Source of the DNA: an uncultured Lachnospiraceae bacterium
GTDB lineage: Bacteria; Bacillota; Clostridia; Lachnospirales; Lachnospiraceae
NCBI GenBank assembly: GCA_900539715.1
Contig: UQDA01000021.1
Coordinates: 1-44,724 of the forward strand
Reading direction: 5' to 3'
Length of the DNA: 44,724 nt
Positions 1-8,475 of the stretch are shown here, piece after piece. A program made the translations under genes and the position numbers. Below the pieces are notes generated by a model. It was given only the letters and a program-made list of their open reading frames with translations, was not told the origin of the DNA and did not search any database. Each line of letters starts with the position of its first letter. The stretch's first letter is position 1.

Positions 1-1
1 T

Positions 2-75
2 GGCCTAGTGGCTCAGTTGGTTAGAGCGCCGCCCTGTCACGGCGGAGGTCACGGGTTCGAGTCCCGTCTGGGTCG
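2..75 (+). tRNA. tRNA-Asp (anticodon GTC)
   Basis: Complete cloverleaf. The acceptor strands GGCCTAG (2-8) and CTGGGTC (68-74) pair, the anticodon loop CTGTCAC carries GTC, the T-arm GGTTCGAGTCC is present, and the discriminator is G75, as expected for Asp. CCA is not encoded. It lies at the left edge of the window and may be part of a longer tRNA cluster upstream. Confidence 0.96.
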
Positions 76-110
76 TTTCTTTGAAAAAAGAAACAGTGAT
101 AATTTTATAA

Positions 111-194
111 GCTGGTGTGGCGGAATAGGCAGACGCAAGGGACTTAAAATCCCTCGGTGGCAACACCGTACCGGTTCAAGTCCGGTCACCAGCA
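111..194 (+). tRNA. tRNA-Leu (anticodon TAA)
   Basis: Class II tRNA of 84 nt with a long variable arm. Acceptor GCTGGTG pairs perfectly with CACCAGC (187-193), the discriminator is A194, and the anticodon loop CTTAAAA gives TAA. CCA is not encoded. It follows tRNA-Asp by 35 nt and is probably co-transcribed with it. Confidence 0.96.
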
Positions 195-199
195 GTTTG

Positions 200-228
200 G
201 AATCCTATATTTGTAGGGTTCTTTTTTT
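200..228 (+). terminator. Intrinsic terminator of the tRNA unit
   Basis: An 8-bp stem, GAATCCTA (200-207) with TAGGGTTC (214-221), has a 6-nt loop and is followed by seven T residues (222-228). It sits 6 nt after tRNA-Leu, so it ends the tRNA transcript. Confidence 0.85.
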
Positions 229-316
229 ATACATATTCAAGTGAAAGAGTTACTAGCGAAAGACGATTGTGCCAAGGCGCACATTTTTAATAAATGTTGT
301 ACATTGGAGGATAGCA

Positions 317-1174
317 ATGAAAACAGATAAGAAAGACTGGAAGGAGATAACGGCAGAAACGCTCATCCTGACAGGAGCGGTGGCAGTCATCGCGGCGGGA
401 GTATATTTTTTTCTGGTTCCGAGTAAGGCATCAGTCAGCAGTATATCCGGACTTGGTATGATTTTAACTAATTTCATCCCGTTGCCGCTGTCTGCGATTA
501 CGATGATACTAAACGTCGTGCTTCTGATAATCGGATTTTTTACCTGCGGGAAGGAATTCGGAGTAAAAACTGTTTATACGAGCGTGATGCTTCCTGTGTT
601 TCTGGGGATTTTTGAAAAAATATTCCCTTCATACACATCTATGACGGGAAGTCAGGAGCTCGACGTGCTCTGCTACATTCTTGTTGTAAGTATGGGTCTG
701 AGTGTTCTGTTTAACAGGAATGCATCGTCAGGCGGTCTGGACATCGTAGCAAAAATCCTGAATAAATATTTACATATGGAACTTGGAAAGGCGATGTCGC
801 TGGCAGGAATGTGTGTTGCATTATCCTCTGCTTTGGTGTATGATAAGAAAACAGTCGTTCTGAGTATTCTGGGAACCTACTTTAACGGAATGGTACTGGA
901 TCATTTCATTTTCGGACAGAATATCAAACGGCGGGTATGTATTATTACAAAAAAGGAACAGGAGCTTTCCAGGTTCATCATCCACGACCTGCATAGCGGA
1001 GCGACCATTTATGAGGCTATCGGTGCATACAAGATGGAAAAGCATCGGGAAATCATTACAATCGTGGATAAGCGGGAGTATCAGAAGTTGATGAATTTCA
1101 TCAACAGAGAGGACCCGGATGCCTTTATTACCGTATATAATGTATCTGATATGAGGTATCGTCCTAAGGTGTAA
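317..1174 (+). CDS. YitT family membrane protein (DUF161/DUF2179)
   Basis: A 285-aa integral membrane protein of the YitT family. The N-terminal two thirds hold about five or six hydrophobic segments, with the family-typical stretches FFLVPSKASVSSISGLG and NRNASSGGLDIVAKIL. The C-terminal about 80 residues form the cytosolic DUF2179 domain (SGATIYEAIGAYKMEKHREI, then an ITIVDKREY strand). The start at 317 is chosen because GGAGG at 306-310 lies 6 nt upstream; an in-frame ATG at 269 has no ribosome site. The physiological role of YitT proteins is not settled and no ligand can be read here. It appears monocistronic, because a long leader and terminator separate it from the next gene. Confidence 0.88.
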   Translation: MKTDKKDWKEITAETLILTGAVAVIAAGVYFFLVPSKASVSSISGLGMILTNFIPLPLSAITMILNVVLLIIGFFTCGKEFGVKTVYTSVMLPVFLGIFEKIFPSYTSMTGSQELDVLCYILVVSMGLSVLFNRNASSGGLDIVAKILNKYLHMELGKAMSLAGMCVALSSALVYDKKTVVLSILGTYFNGMVLDHFIFGQNIKRRVCIITKKEQELSRFIIHDLHSGATIYEAIGAYKMEKHREIITIVDKREYQKLMNFINREDPDAFITVYNVSDMRYRPKV

Positions 1175-1194
1175 GTTCAAAATCTGCCCCAATA

Positions 1195-1370
1195 TCCACC
1201 CGGTTTCAGAAGGAGCTGGGATGCGCTCAGAAGAGTGCTCTGGAAAGAACGTTTTGGCGGTGGTAACAACCGGGATGATGCGATGGTTTTAGAAATTTCA
1301 ATAAAAGCAATATCTGCCACGAAGGCGATGGATTTTCAGAAGAAAACCGGCTTTCGTGGCATTTTTTATC
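1195..1370 (+). promoter_or_regulatory. Candidate riboswitch/attenuator leader of the ECF S-component gene
   Basis: The 5' leader holds a possible P1 helix, CCCGGTT (1199-1205) with AACCGGG (1268-1274), enclosing about 60 nt. It is followed by an intrinsic terminator: TGCCACGAA (1315-1323) pairs with TTCGTGGCA (1353-1361), with an inner stem TTTTC/GAAAA, then TTTTTT (1362-1367). The terminator ends 35 nt before the downstream ATG. AAAACCGG (1343-1350), inside the terminator, can pair instead with CCGGTTT (1200-1206) or GGTTTT (1285-1290), giving mutually exclusive folds. I could not match it to a known riboswitch class. Alternatively the hairpin is only a distal terminator for the YitT gene. 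Confidence 0.5.
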
Positions 1371-1402
1371 ATAAATACCAAACAGATAAAGGAGAAAAAG
1401 CG

Positions 1403-1963
1403 ATGTCAAATATGTCATCTGTCAAGCGGCTCATTTTAACAGGAGTATGTGCCGCGTTGTGTGTTGTGCTGCCGATGGCAGTTCATTCTATCCCGAATGC
1501 AGGGAGGATCCTTAGCCCTATGCACCTTCCGGTGCTTTTATGCGGCCTGGCGGCGGGATGGCCCTACGGGCTGTTATGCGGTCTGATTGGTCCACTTCTT
1601 TCGTCCATGATGACGGGGATGCCGGCGGCAGCTATGCTTCCGTCTATGATGATAGAGCTTGCAGTTTATGGTTTTCTGGCAGGGCTTTTAATGAAGGTCA
1701 TCCATACCGGAAAGCTGTATGCCGATCTGTATATCAGTCTGATCTGTGCTATGCTGGGAGGGCGTATCGCAGCAGCGGTTGTGAGTGCATTTATTTTTGC
1801 GGCGGGAAGCTTTTCAATCAAAGCCTGGGCGATGAGCTATTTTGTGACGGCACTCCCGGGAATCGTATTGCAGTTGATATTGGTACCTGTGTTGACGGCG
1901 GCATTGATGCGCGCAGGATTGATTCCGGGCAGATATGGGAAAGGGAATTCAAAGAAATCCTGA
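1403..1963 (+). CDS. ECF transporter S component (vitamin/cofactor uptake)
   Basis: A 186-aa, very hydrophobic protein with about six membrane segments. The pattern SPMHLPVLLCGLAAGWPYGLL near residues 36-56, followed by GPLLSSMMTGMP, is typical of ECF S components, the substrate-binding membrane subunits that dock onto a shared EcfT-EcfA-EcfA' module. No Ecf ATPase lies nearby, so it would be a group II, solitary S component. The start at 1403 has a GGAG site at 1391-1394; the longer in-frame opening upstream is leader sequence. The substrate cannot be told from sequence. The attenuator-like leader suggests expression follows the level of a small molecule, possibly the vitamin it carries. Confidence 0.82.
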   Translation: MSNMSSVKRLILTGVCAALCVVLPMAVHSIPNAGRILSPMHLPVLLCGLAAGWPYGLLCGLIGPLLSSMMTGMPAAAMLPSMMIELAVYGFLAGLLMKVIHTGKLYADLYISLICAMLGGRIAAAVVSAFIFAAGSFSIKAWAMSYFVTALPGIVLQLILVPVLTAALMRAGLIPGRYGKGNSKKS

Positions 1964-1981
1964 AAAAAATATGACAGATAC

Positions 1982-2030
1982 AAAAAAGACCGGAAAGCGT
2001 TTGCTTCTTACATCGCTTTCCGGTCTTTTT
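1982..2030 (+). terminator. Bidirectional terminator between the S component and the repeat protein
   Basis: A near-perfect 17-bp inverted repeat, AAAAAGACCGGAAAGCG with CGCTTTCCGGTCTTTTT, has a loop of about 14 nt. The A-tract on one side and T-tract on the other allow it to end both the plus-strand S-component gene and the convergent minus-strand gene. Confidence 0.88.
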
Positions 2031-2068
2031 GATGCGCGTTCGCACATATTTTTTTAATTTAAGGAAAT

Positions 2069-3103
2069 TTATACGGCAGTGATGCTGAGCGCATGCAGAT
2101 ATGCATCGGAGCCGGAGCCGCAGGAAACGGAAACCTTCATGTCTTGGGTCAGGAACTTGCAGTTATTCAGGCTGCTGATAGAATCCAGTTTAATCTCCAT
2201 CTGGCCCTGAGGGGTGTCGAGATAAAGCATATCCTCGGTGGATTTTTTATTTACGGTGCCGACTGCGGTCAGCGGAGTAGAGCTGTTGACGCTGGCAGAG
2301 GAAGAGCTTCTTTCCCCTGTAACGGCTACTGCATGCAGATATGCGTCGGAACCGTTATAGAAGGAAACGCGGAGCTTACGTCCGGGCAGGAACATCATGC
2401 CTTTTAAGGTATTGGCTGTGTTATCGATGATAAACTGCATTGTTCCCTCATTTGTGCTCAAATAAAGGCGCCCTTCCTTTATCTTTTCCACCTTGCCGTT
2501 TACGGAAAGATAAGCGGAATTGTCTCCGTTGTTGACGGATGAAGAAGATGCTGTGGTATCGGAAATACTGATGGCATGCATATATGCATCGGAGCCGCGG
2601 CCGCAAACGACGCTGTAGGTATTGCCGAGAACGAGGAACGCACAGCCGCCCATGCTCGTTGTGGAATCGAGAATGATGACCATTCGGCCTTGAGGAGTGT
2701 CAAAATGCAGCTTGTTGTCTTTTGTGTCGCCTGTCAGCTTGCCGGTGATGGTCGCAGTGTTTTTTGTATCGACAGTAACATTTCCTATCTGGGTGCCGCT
2801 GACGATTTTAGCAGCATGAAGATATCCGTCGGAGCCGCCTGTTACATCAACGGTAACAGCCTGACCGGGGAGCAGTAGCTTTCCCGCAGTGGTATCGGTG
2901 GCATTTTCTATCTTAATCTCCATTTTGCCCTGCGGGGTATCAAGAAGAAGCATCTCGGAAGTCGTGCCTGATTTTACGGTACCCTGTACGGTAGCAATGA
3001 CTTCAGCCGCCGAAGCGCTCATTTGAAAGAATGGAGCAAAGGCGAGCGTACCTGCGAGACAAAATGCGGTAAGAGCCTGCGTAAACTTTTTCTTTTTTAT
3101 CAT
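2069..3103 (-). CDS. Secreted protein of four tandem repeats, function unknown
   Basis: A 344-aa exported protein. Residues 1-33 form a signal peptide (KKKK, hydrophobic core, SASAA cleavage region) with no lipobox, sortase motif or C-terminal membrane segment, so it is probably released or loosely wall-bound. The rest is four homologous units at about residues 34-103, 113-182, 197-262 and 278-344. Each has the core LDTPQGxMEIxLD, then about 20 residues, then GSDAYLHAxxI. Unit 3 is the most divergent (STNEGTMQFIID). Serine/asparagine-rich linkers separate the units. The pattern suggests a small beta-rich domain, but I recognise no named family. An AGGAG site precedes the ATG. It appears monocistronic. 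Confidence 0.75.
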   Translation of the reverse strand: MIKKKKFTQALTAFCLAGTLAFAPFFQMSASAAEVIATVQGTVKSGTTSEMLLLDTPQGKMEIKIENATDTTAGKLLLPGQAVTVDVTGGSDGYLHAAKIVSGTQIGNVTVDTKNTATITGKLTGDTKDNKLHFDTPQGRMVIILDSTTSMGGCAFLVLGNTYSVVCGRGSDAYMHAISISDTTASSSSVNNGDNSAYLSVNGKVEKIKEGRLYLSTNEGTMQFIIDNTANTLKGMMFLPGRKLRVSFYNGSDAYLHAVAVTGERSSSSASVNSSTPLTAVGTVNKKSTEDMLYLDTPQGQMEIKLDSISSLNNCKFLTQDMKVSVSCGSGSDAYLHALSITAV

Positions 3104-3259
3104 AATAAAAGGTCTCCTGTATCAAAAAAGATGTAATCCTGCCGAAGCGGGAAATGCGTGTTGATCGGGCAGGGCATATGCTCCCTGCGGATAATGCAAT
3201 CATAGCTGATTGCGACCCGAAAAGCAAGAAAAAACTACAGCTTTGAACGGGATGAGGTT

Positions 3260-4702
3260 TTACATCAGAGGGGCAAACATCAGGAAGATACTTTCCTGAA
3301 AACGTTCTTTGCGGCCGCGGTCAGCAAACTGTTCCTTTGTATAAGGGACGCAGCTTCCGATATCTTCTTTAAAGAGGGATGTATAGCGGCGAACGAGCTC
3401 ATTGCTGTAAAAGACGCCGCACACCTCGTCATCGACCATGAGGCTTCGCATATCCAGATTGACGGAGCCGATACAGCAGAGTTCTTCATCGATGACCATT
3501 GTTTTGGCATGGATATAACCGTTATATTTATATACTTTTGCGCCATATTCCAAAAGCTGTCCGCAGTACCAGGTGGTTACGGGGTCAAGGAAAAAGCTGG
3601 CTTTGATACCGGGAATCATCAGTTCTATCTGCACGCCGGAGGCGGCTGCGGTCTTTAGGGCGTCGAGAACGGAGGCGTCCGGAATAAAGTACGGAGTCTG
3701 GATGCGGATAGAACGGCGGGCGCTGCGTATCATGCTCAGATAGCACATTTTCACGGCTTCACGGTCATTATCCACACCGCCGACGATGAACTGGCACAGA
3801 CCTTCCGGCGAGGAAGAAGGGGCAGGGGAAAATGCCGATGGGCTGACGCCGTGCTCTGCCACTGCATTCAGGCGGGCGACAGCATCGGAACGGTCACAGC
3901 GCTTTACGCTGCAGAGCCAGTCTGTGAGAAAATATTTTTCAAGGACAAGGCTGCAGACACCTTCGAGACGGACCTGTGTATCGCGCCAGGGATTTTTAAC
4001 CTTTGCCATATTGGCGTACTGTTTGCCGATATTCATTCCGCCGATATAGGAAATTTCATGGTCTATCACGACAATCTTGCGGTGGCTGCGATAGTGCGTG
4101 AGATACGGTTTTACGCGGATGACCCTTCCGCCGGCAGATGTCAGCGGAGCAAACATTTTGCGGGGGGTAGAAAGGTTGGCGATAAAGTCGCACATGACAA
4201 GGACTTCGACGCCCTCGCGCGCTTTGGCGGCAAGCTCGCTGACAAATGCTTCGCCGACAGGGTCGTGGTGTATCGTATAAAATTCGACATAAATGCATTG
4301 CTTTGCAGCGCGGATATCCTGAAAAAGGCTTTCATAATGGCTCTTCCCGGAAGTGAAAAGGGAGGCATTCCGGTAATGGGTCACTTCGCTTTCATTATAT
4401 ACGGCGTTAAAATGCATGACCTGCATATCCTCTTCGGAAAGAAAGGGCAGGGCAGGAGCATCTGCCTGTCTGCCGGGAGCAGGAGTGCTTTCGGGGATTG
4501 GTGCAAGACGCTTTTTTCGGAAAAAGGCGGTCAGCTTTATCGCCATCGTGCTGCCAAAGACGAGATAGAGGACAGCTCCGGCGTAAGGCAGACAGACCAT
4601 TACGAGCACCCACAAAAGCGCCTCAGTAGGGCTTTTACGCTCCAGAAAGATAACGGTCAGGATAAGCAGGATATAGATGAGCAGCAGAATGAGTTTTATC
4701 AA
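3260..4702 (-). CDS. cls: Cardiolipin synthase (phospholipase D family)
   Basis: A 480-aa membrane enzyme that condenses two phosphatidylglycerols into cardiolipin and glycerol. Two N-terminal membrane segments (about 2-20 and 28-50) precede two HKD catalytic motifs, H207-K209-D214 (HRKIVVID) and H398-K400-D405 (HAKTMVID), each followed by the usual G(G/S)xN motif (GGMN, GSVN). Length and layout match bacterial ClsA-type enzymes. Translation starts at TTG (4702), 8 nt from a strong GGAGG. It lies 18 nt downstream of the pgsA-like gene on the same strand, so the enzyme making its substrate is co-transcribed with it. Confidence 0.93.
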   Translation of the reverse strand: MIKLILLLIYILLILTVIFLERKSPTEALLWVLVMVCLPYAGAVLYLVFGSTMAIKLTAFFRKKRLAPIPESTPAPGRQADAPALPFLSEEDMQVMHFNAVYNESEVTHYRNASLFTSGKSHYESLFQDIRAAKQCIYVEFYTIHHDPVGEAFVSELAAKAREGVEVLVMCDFIANLSTPRKMFAPLTSAGGRVIRVKPYLTHYRSHRKIVVIDHEISYIGGMNIGKQYANMAKVKNPWRDTQVRLEGVCSLVLEKYFLTDWLCSVKRCDRSDAVARLNAVAEHGVSPSAFSPAPSSSPEGLCQFIVGGVDNDREAVKMCYLSMIRSARRSIRIQTPYFIPDASVLDALKTAAASGVQIELMIPGIKASFFLDPVTTWYCGQLLEYGAKVYKYNGYIHAKTMVIDEELCCIGSVNLDMRSLMVDDEVCGVFYSNELVRRYTSLFKEDIGSCVPYTKEQFADRGRKERFQESIFLMFAPLM

Positions 4703-4720
4703 AAAAATGTCCTCCTTTCA

Positions 4721-5293
4721 TCAGTCTCCCAGAGACTCTGACCGTCCCATTTTGCGGAAAACAGGAATATACATACAAAGGGTCACGAGCATAACGGCCA
4801 TCATAACGATGATAATGATATTAGCAGCCGCGGCGGGAATGTGAATCAATAAAAACAGCGCCATCAGACCGACGAACAGCACGGCAGTGCATACTTTACC
4901 GAACCACATCGCGCCATCAAGCATCTGTCCCTTTTTGAGGAATATCAGCCCCATGATGCCCATAAATCCCTCTTTTACAGCCATAAGTGCTATCAGCGCC
5001 CACATAAGGGGATAGCGGGTTGCAAGGCAGATGGCGAGCGCGGCATGAGAAAGCTTGTCCGCTACAGGATCAAGGATTTTGCCCCACTGGGTTACCATGT
5101 TGAAACGGCGGGCTATCTTGCCGTCGAACAGATCGGTAAGGCTGGAAACGAGAACGATCAGAGCCGCCATCAGATAGTCGCGGTCAGACTCTGCGGTGAT
5201 GTAGAGATAGCAGAATACCGGGATGAGGAGGATACGAAAGTAGCTCATCAGATTCGGGATGGAAAACAGTTCCTTTTTGTCAAATTTTTTCAT
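4721..5293 (-). CDS. pgsA: CDP-diacylglycerol-glycerol-3-phosphate 3-phosphatidyltransferase
   Basis: A 190-aa membrane protein with the complete CDP-alcohol phosphatidyltransferase signature D54-x2-D57-G58-x2-A61-R62-x8-G71-x3-D75-x3-D79. Several hydrophobic helices surround it. The family joins CDP-diacylglycerol to an alcohol; the pairing with a cardiolipin synthase gene 18 nt downstream supports phosphatidylglycerol-phosphate synthase as the specific role. A second, housekeeping pgsA elsewhere in the genome cannot be excluded. The start ATG at 5293 follows an AGGAG-like site. Confidence 0.88.
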   Translation of the reverse strand: MKKFDKKELFSIPNLMSYFRILLIPVFCYLYITAESDRDYLMAALIVLVSSLTDLFDGKIARRFNMVTQWGKILDPVADKLSHAALAICLATRYPLMWALIALMAVKEGFMGIMGLIFLKKGQMLDGAMWFGKVCTAVLFVGLMALFLLIHIPAAAANIIIIVMMAVMLVTLCMYIPVFRKMGRSESLGD

Positions 5294-5687
5294 ATGCAGT
5301 TTACTCCTTTTGACAGCGCGGATGAAAAAATGCGCCGGGTCATTGTGAATTTACTTTCAGCATATCATAGAACGAAATAAAAGTATAGGGACGTAAGCGG
5401 TTTCAAATTCTTATTATTTTATAAAAAATGCGATTGTTACAGGCAGTTCAGGGGGGCAATTTGCTGCTGGAATCATATACCTTGAGGATACAGGAAATAA
5501 TTTTTTTACAGAAGAAGTGCGCCTTTGTTTCAGAGAAAAGAAAAGGCTCATGAACCGATTATACCATGCGGGAAAAATGATTTCCATCTGTGCAGGGAGA
5601 AGATAATCTGATAAAATATAAGAAAATTTCCTGTTTGTCCGGGAAAGGAAGAAACAGGCGCGCGGCAGCGCGGGACGGGAGAGGGTT
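5294..5687. other. Divergent intergenic region
   Basis: This 394-bp stretch separates the divergent pgsA and DUF4317-like genes. It is AT-rich in the middle (about 5400-5520) and should hold both promoters, but I see no convincing -35/-10 pair, terminator, RNA gene or repeat. Confidence 0.4.
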
Positions 5688-6326
5688 ATGATAGATAGGG
5701 AGGATATGCTGGAACTGACGCGCAGGATGACGCCCGGCAGAACATGTATGGACAGGATAGCAGGGGGCTATATGGACCGGGACGGGGAGATAGACGGCAG
5801 TTTCAATGTGCATTTCTTGAAGCTTTCTGCAAAAGAAAAAGAAAGAAATCTTGCAATCGCAAAGACGGTACCGTTTTCGAGGACGAATGAGCAGCTGAAA
5901 GAATATGATTTTTCGGCGCAGGATGAAAGACCGGGCAGTGTATGGCAGCTTTTGATGGCGATGCGCGAGTGCGGATTGAAAAATGATGCTCTAAACGAGA
6001 CGTTTTATGAGCTGCTTGGAGAAAAGTTCCAGGCGGACGGAGACTATGCGGTATTTTTATTCCATGGAACGTATGATGTGCCATTGAAAGCATCGGATAA
6101 AGAGAGCCTGTGGGAGTCGGAGGAGGTTTATGAGCATTTGATCTGTACGGTTTCTCCGCTTGTGGGGGAATATGAACCCGGAGAGCCGGAGTGGGGTTTT
6201 TTGTTCCCGGCATTTTCCGACAGGAGCGGGGATGTGCATAAGATAGACGTGTTCGTGAAAAGGGAGGGCAGTTCGGCAGCAGGGTTGACGGGAAAGTTTT
6301 TGTTTTCGGGAAGAAAAAAGCTGTGA
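5688..6326 (+). CDS. DUF4317-family protein, half length
   Basis: A 212-aa protein that resembles the N-terminal half of DUF4317 proteins of Clostridia: a start like DMLELTRRMTPGRTCMDRIAGGY, then YDVPLKASD at about 130, VYEHLICTVSPL and GFLFPAFSDRSGDVHKIDVF. From memory, full-length relatives run to about 390-420 residues, so this one stops soon after the conserved FPAF.DRS..H motif and ends in an unrelated basic tail (FSGRKKL). The sequence after the stop at 6326 is AT-rich and does not look like the missing half in another frame. The function of DUF4317 is unknown. A GGGAGAGGG ribosome site supports the start at 5688. Confidence 0.7.
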   Translation: MIDREDMLELTRRMTPGRTCMDRIAGGYMDRDGEIDGSFNVHFLKLSAKEKERNLAIAKTVPFSRTNEQLKEYDFSAQDERPGSVWQLLMAMRECGLKNDALNETFYELLGEKFQADGDYAVFLFHGTYDVPLKASDKESLWESEEVYEHLICTVSPLVGEYEPGEPEWGFLFPAFSDRSGDVHKIDVFVKREGSSAAGLTGKFLFSGRKKL

Positions 6327-6429
6327 TGGGTTTTAAAATCTTATATTTTAAGGCTTCGTAAGTTATACCGTTTCGTGTTTTTATACAGTAAAATAGAGAC
6401 ATCAAAACGAGGAAGGGAAGGCAGGGGCT

Positions 6430-8439
6430 ATGAAGCATATGTTTGATAAGATTTTATATGGGGGAGATTACAATCCCAACCAGTGGGAAAAAGAAATCTG
6501 GAAAGAGGACATGGAATATTTCCGCAGGGCGCACATCAACAGCGCGACAATCAATGTATTTTCCTGGGCAAAGCTGCAGCCGTCCGAGGAAACTTATGAT
6601 TTTTCAGAGCTGGATGAGATTGTGGAGATGCTGGGAAAAGAGGACAGCCGGATCGTGCTGGCAACTTCCACGGCGGCGATGCCGGCATGGATGGTAAAGC
6701 GGTATCCTGAGGTGGCGAGAACAGATTTCGAGGGACGCCGTCATGTATTCGGGCATCGTCACAATGCCTGCCCGAATTCGCCGGTCTATCAGAAGTATAT
6801 GGCTCGTCTGGCAGGACGTCTGGCAGAGCGTTATGGTTCCGATCCCCATATCGTTTGCTGGCATGTAAACAATGAATACGGGGGAGAGTGTTATTGCGAA
6901 AATTGTGCCAAGGCGTTCAGAGTGTGGCTCCGCAAAAAATATAAGACGCTGGAAGCGCTGAATAGAGCATGGAATATGGAATTTTGGGGGCACCTCGTTT
7001 ATGACTGGGATGAAATCGTACCCCCCAATATCCTTGGAGATGCTATCGCGCCGGGAAAAACTGCATTTGCAGGGCTTTCTGTTGATTATCGCAGATTTAT
7101 GTCGGACAGCATGCTTGCCAATTTTAAGGCGGAAAAAGAAGCGATACGCAGGTATGACAGGAATACTCCGATAACGACGAATCTGATGGGAACGTATAAA
7201 GGGCTGGATTATTTTAAGTGGGCAAAGGAAATGGACATCGTTTCCTGGGACAATTATCCGAGTTATAATACCCCGTGGAGCGATGTGGCGATGCGTCACG
7301 ACCTGATGAGAGGATTAAAGGATGCACCGTTTATGCTGATGGAGCAGACGCCGAGCCAGCAGAACTGGCAGCCGTATAATTCGCTGAAAAAGCCGGGACA
7401 GATGCGGGCACAGAGCTACCAGACGATTGCGCACGGAGCGGATACTATTCAGTTTTTCCAGCTTAGAAGGAGCGTGGGCGGATGTGAAAAATTCCATGGA
7501 GCGGTAATTGCTCATGCCGGAACCGATCAGACACGGGTTTTTCGTGAGGTGTCACAGCTTGGAGCAGAACTTGAGAGGCTTGGAGCAGCGACTTTGGGCA
7601 CAGTAAATAAAGCGGAAGTAGGGATCATTTTTGACTGGGATAATTTCTGGGCGCTGGAATATACAAGCGGACCGTCTGAAGATATAAAGTATCTGCCGCA
7701 GATCCAGCAATATTACGATTATTTTTACAGACATAATTACAGCATCGACATGATTCCTGTTGATGCGGACTTTTCAAAATATAAGATTGTAGCAGCTCCG
7801 GTATTGTATATGATAAAAGACGGGATGAAAGAAGCGCTGGAAGCATATGTGAGGCAGGGAGGAATTCTGCTCACAACTTATATGAGCGGTATTGTGGATC
7901 AGTCGGATAATGTGTATCTGGGAGGATATCCGGGACCTCTGCGGGAAATGGCAGGCGTATGGGTAGAAGAAATCGATGCGCTGGCGCCGGAACAGTGTAA
8001 TGAGGCTGTTTTTGCAGACGGGACAGTTTCAAAATGCAGTCTGGTATGCGATTTGATGCATCTTGAGGGGGCAGAGGCGCTGGCTGTATATGGAAATGAT
8101 TTTTATGCAGGAATGCCTGCTGTGACAAGACATATCTTCGGAAAAGGAGCCGTTTATTATATCGGCAGCCGCCTGGAAGAAGACGGTATGGAAAAAGTAC
8201 TGGAAAAGGTGGTGAAGGATGCAGGTGCAGCTCCTGTTATTGAGGAAGAAACGGAACTGGAGATAACCTGTCGGGAAGATGAGGAAAAGTATCTGTATTT
8301 TGTGATCAACTTTAAGGATGAGGAAATTGTTCTTCCGGAGTGCCTGAGCGGGTTGGAAGATCTTCTTACAGACAAAAAGGCAGTAAGCGGCGAGCGCATG
8401 AAAAAATATGAGGTAAAAATTTTGTGTGCAAAAAAATAA
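6430..8439 (+). CDS. Beta-galactosidase, glycoside hydrolase family 42
   Basis: A 669-aa GH42 enzyme that hydrolyses terminal beta-galactosides with retention. The TIM barrel starts with YGGDYNPNQW; the acid/base is E149 in HVNNEYGG and the likely nucleophile is E305 in FMLMEQTPSQ. The four zinc-site cysteines of the family are present (C114, C154, C156, C159). The trimerisation and C-terminal beta domains follow. There is no signal peptide, so it acts in the cytoplasm on imported galacto-oligosaccharides. No sugar transporter lies next to it. An ATG at 6439 is an alternative start. Confidence 0.93.
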   Translation: MKHMFDKILYGGDYNPNQWEKEIWKEDMEYFRRAHINSATINVFSWAKLQPSEETYDFSELDEIVEMLGKEDSRIVLATSTAAMPAWMVKRYPEVARTDFEGRRHVFGHRHNACPNSPVYQKYMARLAGRLAERYGSDPHIVCWHVNNEYGGECYCENCAKAFRVWLRKKYKTLEALNRAWNMEFWGHLVYDWDEIVPPNILGDAIAPGKTAFAGLSVDYRRFMSDSMLANFKAEKEAIRRYDRNTPITTNLMGTYKGLDYFKWAKEMDIVSWDNYPSYNTPWSDVAMRHDLMRGLKDAPFMLMEQTPSQQNWQPYNSLKKPGQMRAQSYQTIAHGADTIQFFQLRRSVGGCEKFHGAVIAHAGTDQTRVFREVSQLGAELERLGAATLGTVNKAEVGIIFDWDNFWALEYTSGPSEDIKYLPQIQQYYDYFYRHNYSIDMIPVDADFSKYKIVAAPVLYMIKDGMKEALEAYVRQGGILLTTYMSGIVDQSDNVYLGGYPGPLREMAGVWVEEIDALAPEQCNEAVFADGTVSKCSLVCDLMHLEGAEALAVYGNDFYAGMPAVTRHIFGKGAVYYIGSRLEEDGMEKVLEKVVKDAGAAPVIEEETELEITCREDEEKYLYFVINFKDEEIVLPECLSGLEDLLTDKKAVSGERMKKYEVKILCAKK

Positions 8440-8449
8440 AAGGTAAAAG

Positions 8450-8475
8450 CGATGGGAAAGCACGATGGGAAAGCA
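8450..8475 (+). repeat. Perfect 13-bp tandem duplication
   Basis: CGATGGGAAAGCA occurs twice head to tail (8450-8462 and 8463-8475) in the gap after the beta-galactosidase gene. It looks like a replication-slippage product with no clear role. Confidence 0.8.

Noticed and set aside
8..244. 78-codon open frame at the left edge
   Set aside because: It runs through both tRNA genes and the terminator.
1256..1274. T-box-like GGCGGTGGTAACAACCGGG
   Set aside because: It resembles the AGGGTGGNACCGCG motif only loosely, and no specifier stem or AG-bulge pattern precedes it.
3851..4741. 296-codon open frame on the plus strand
   Set aside because: It is antisense to the cardiolipin synthase gene, whose two HKD motifs prove the other strand is coding.
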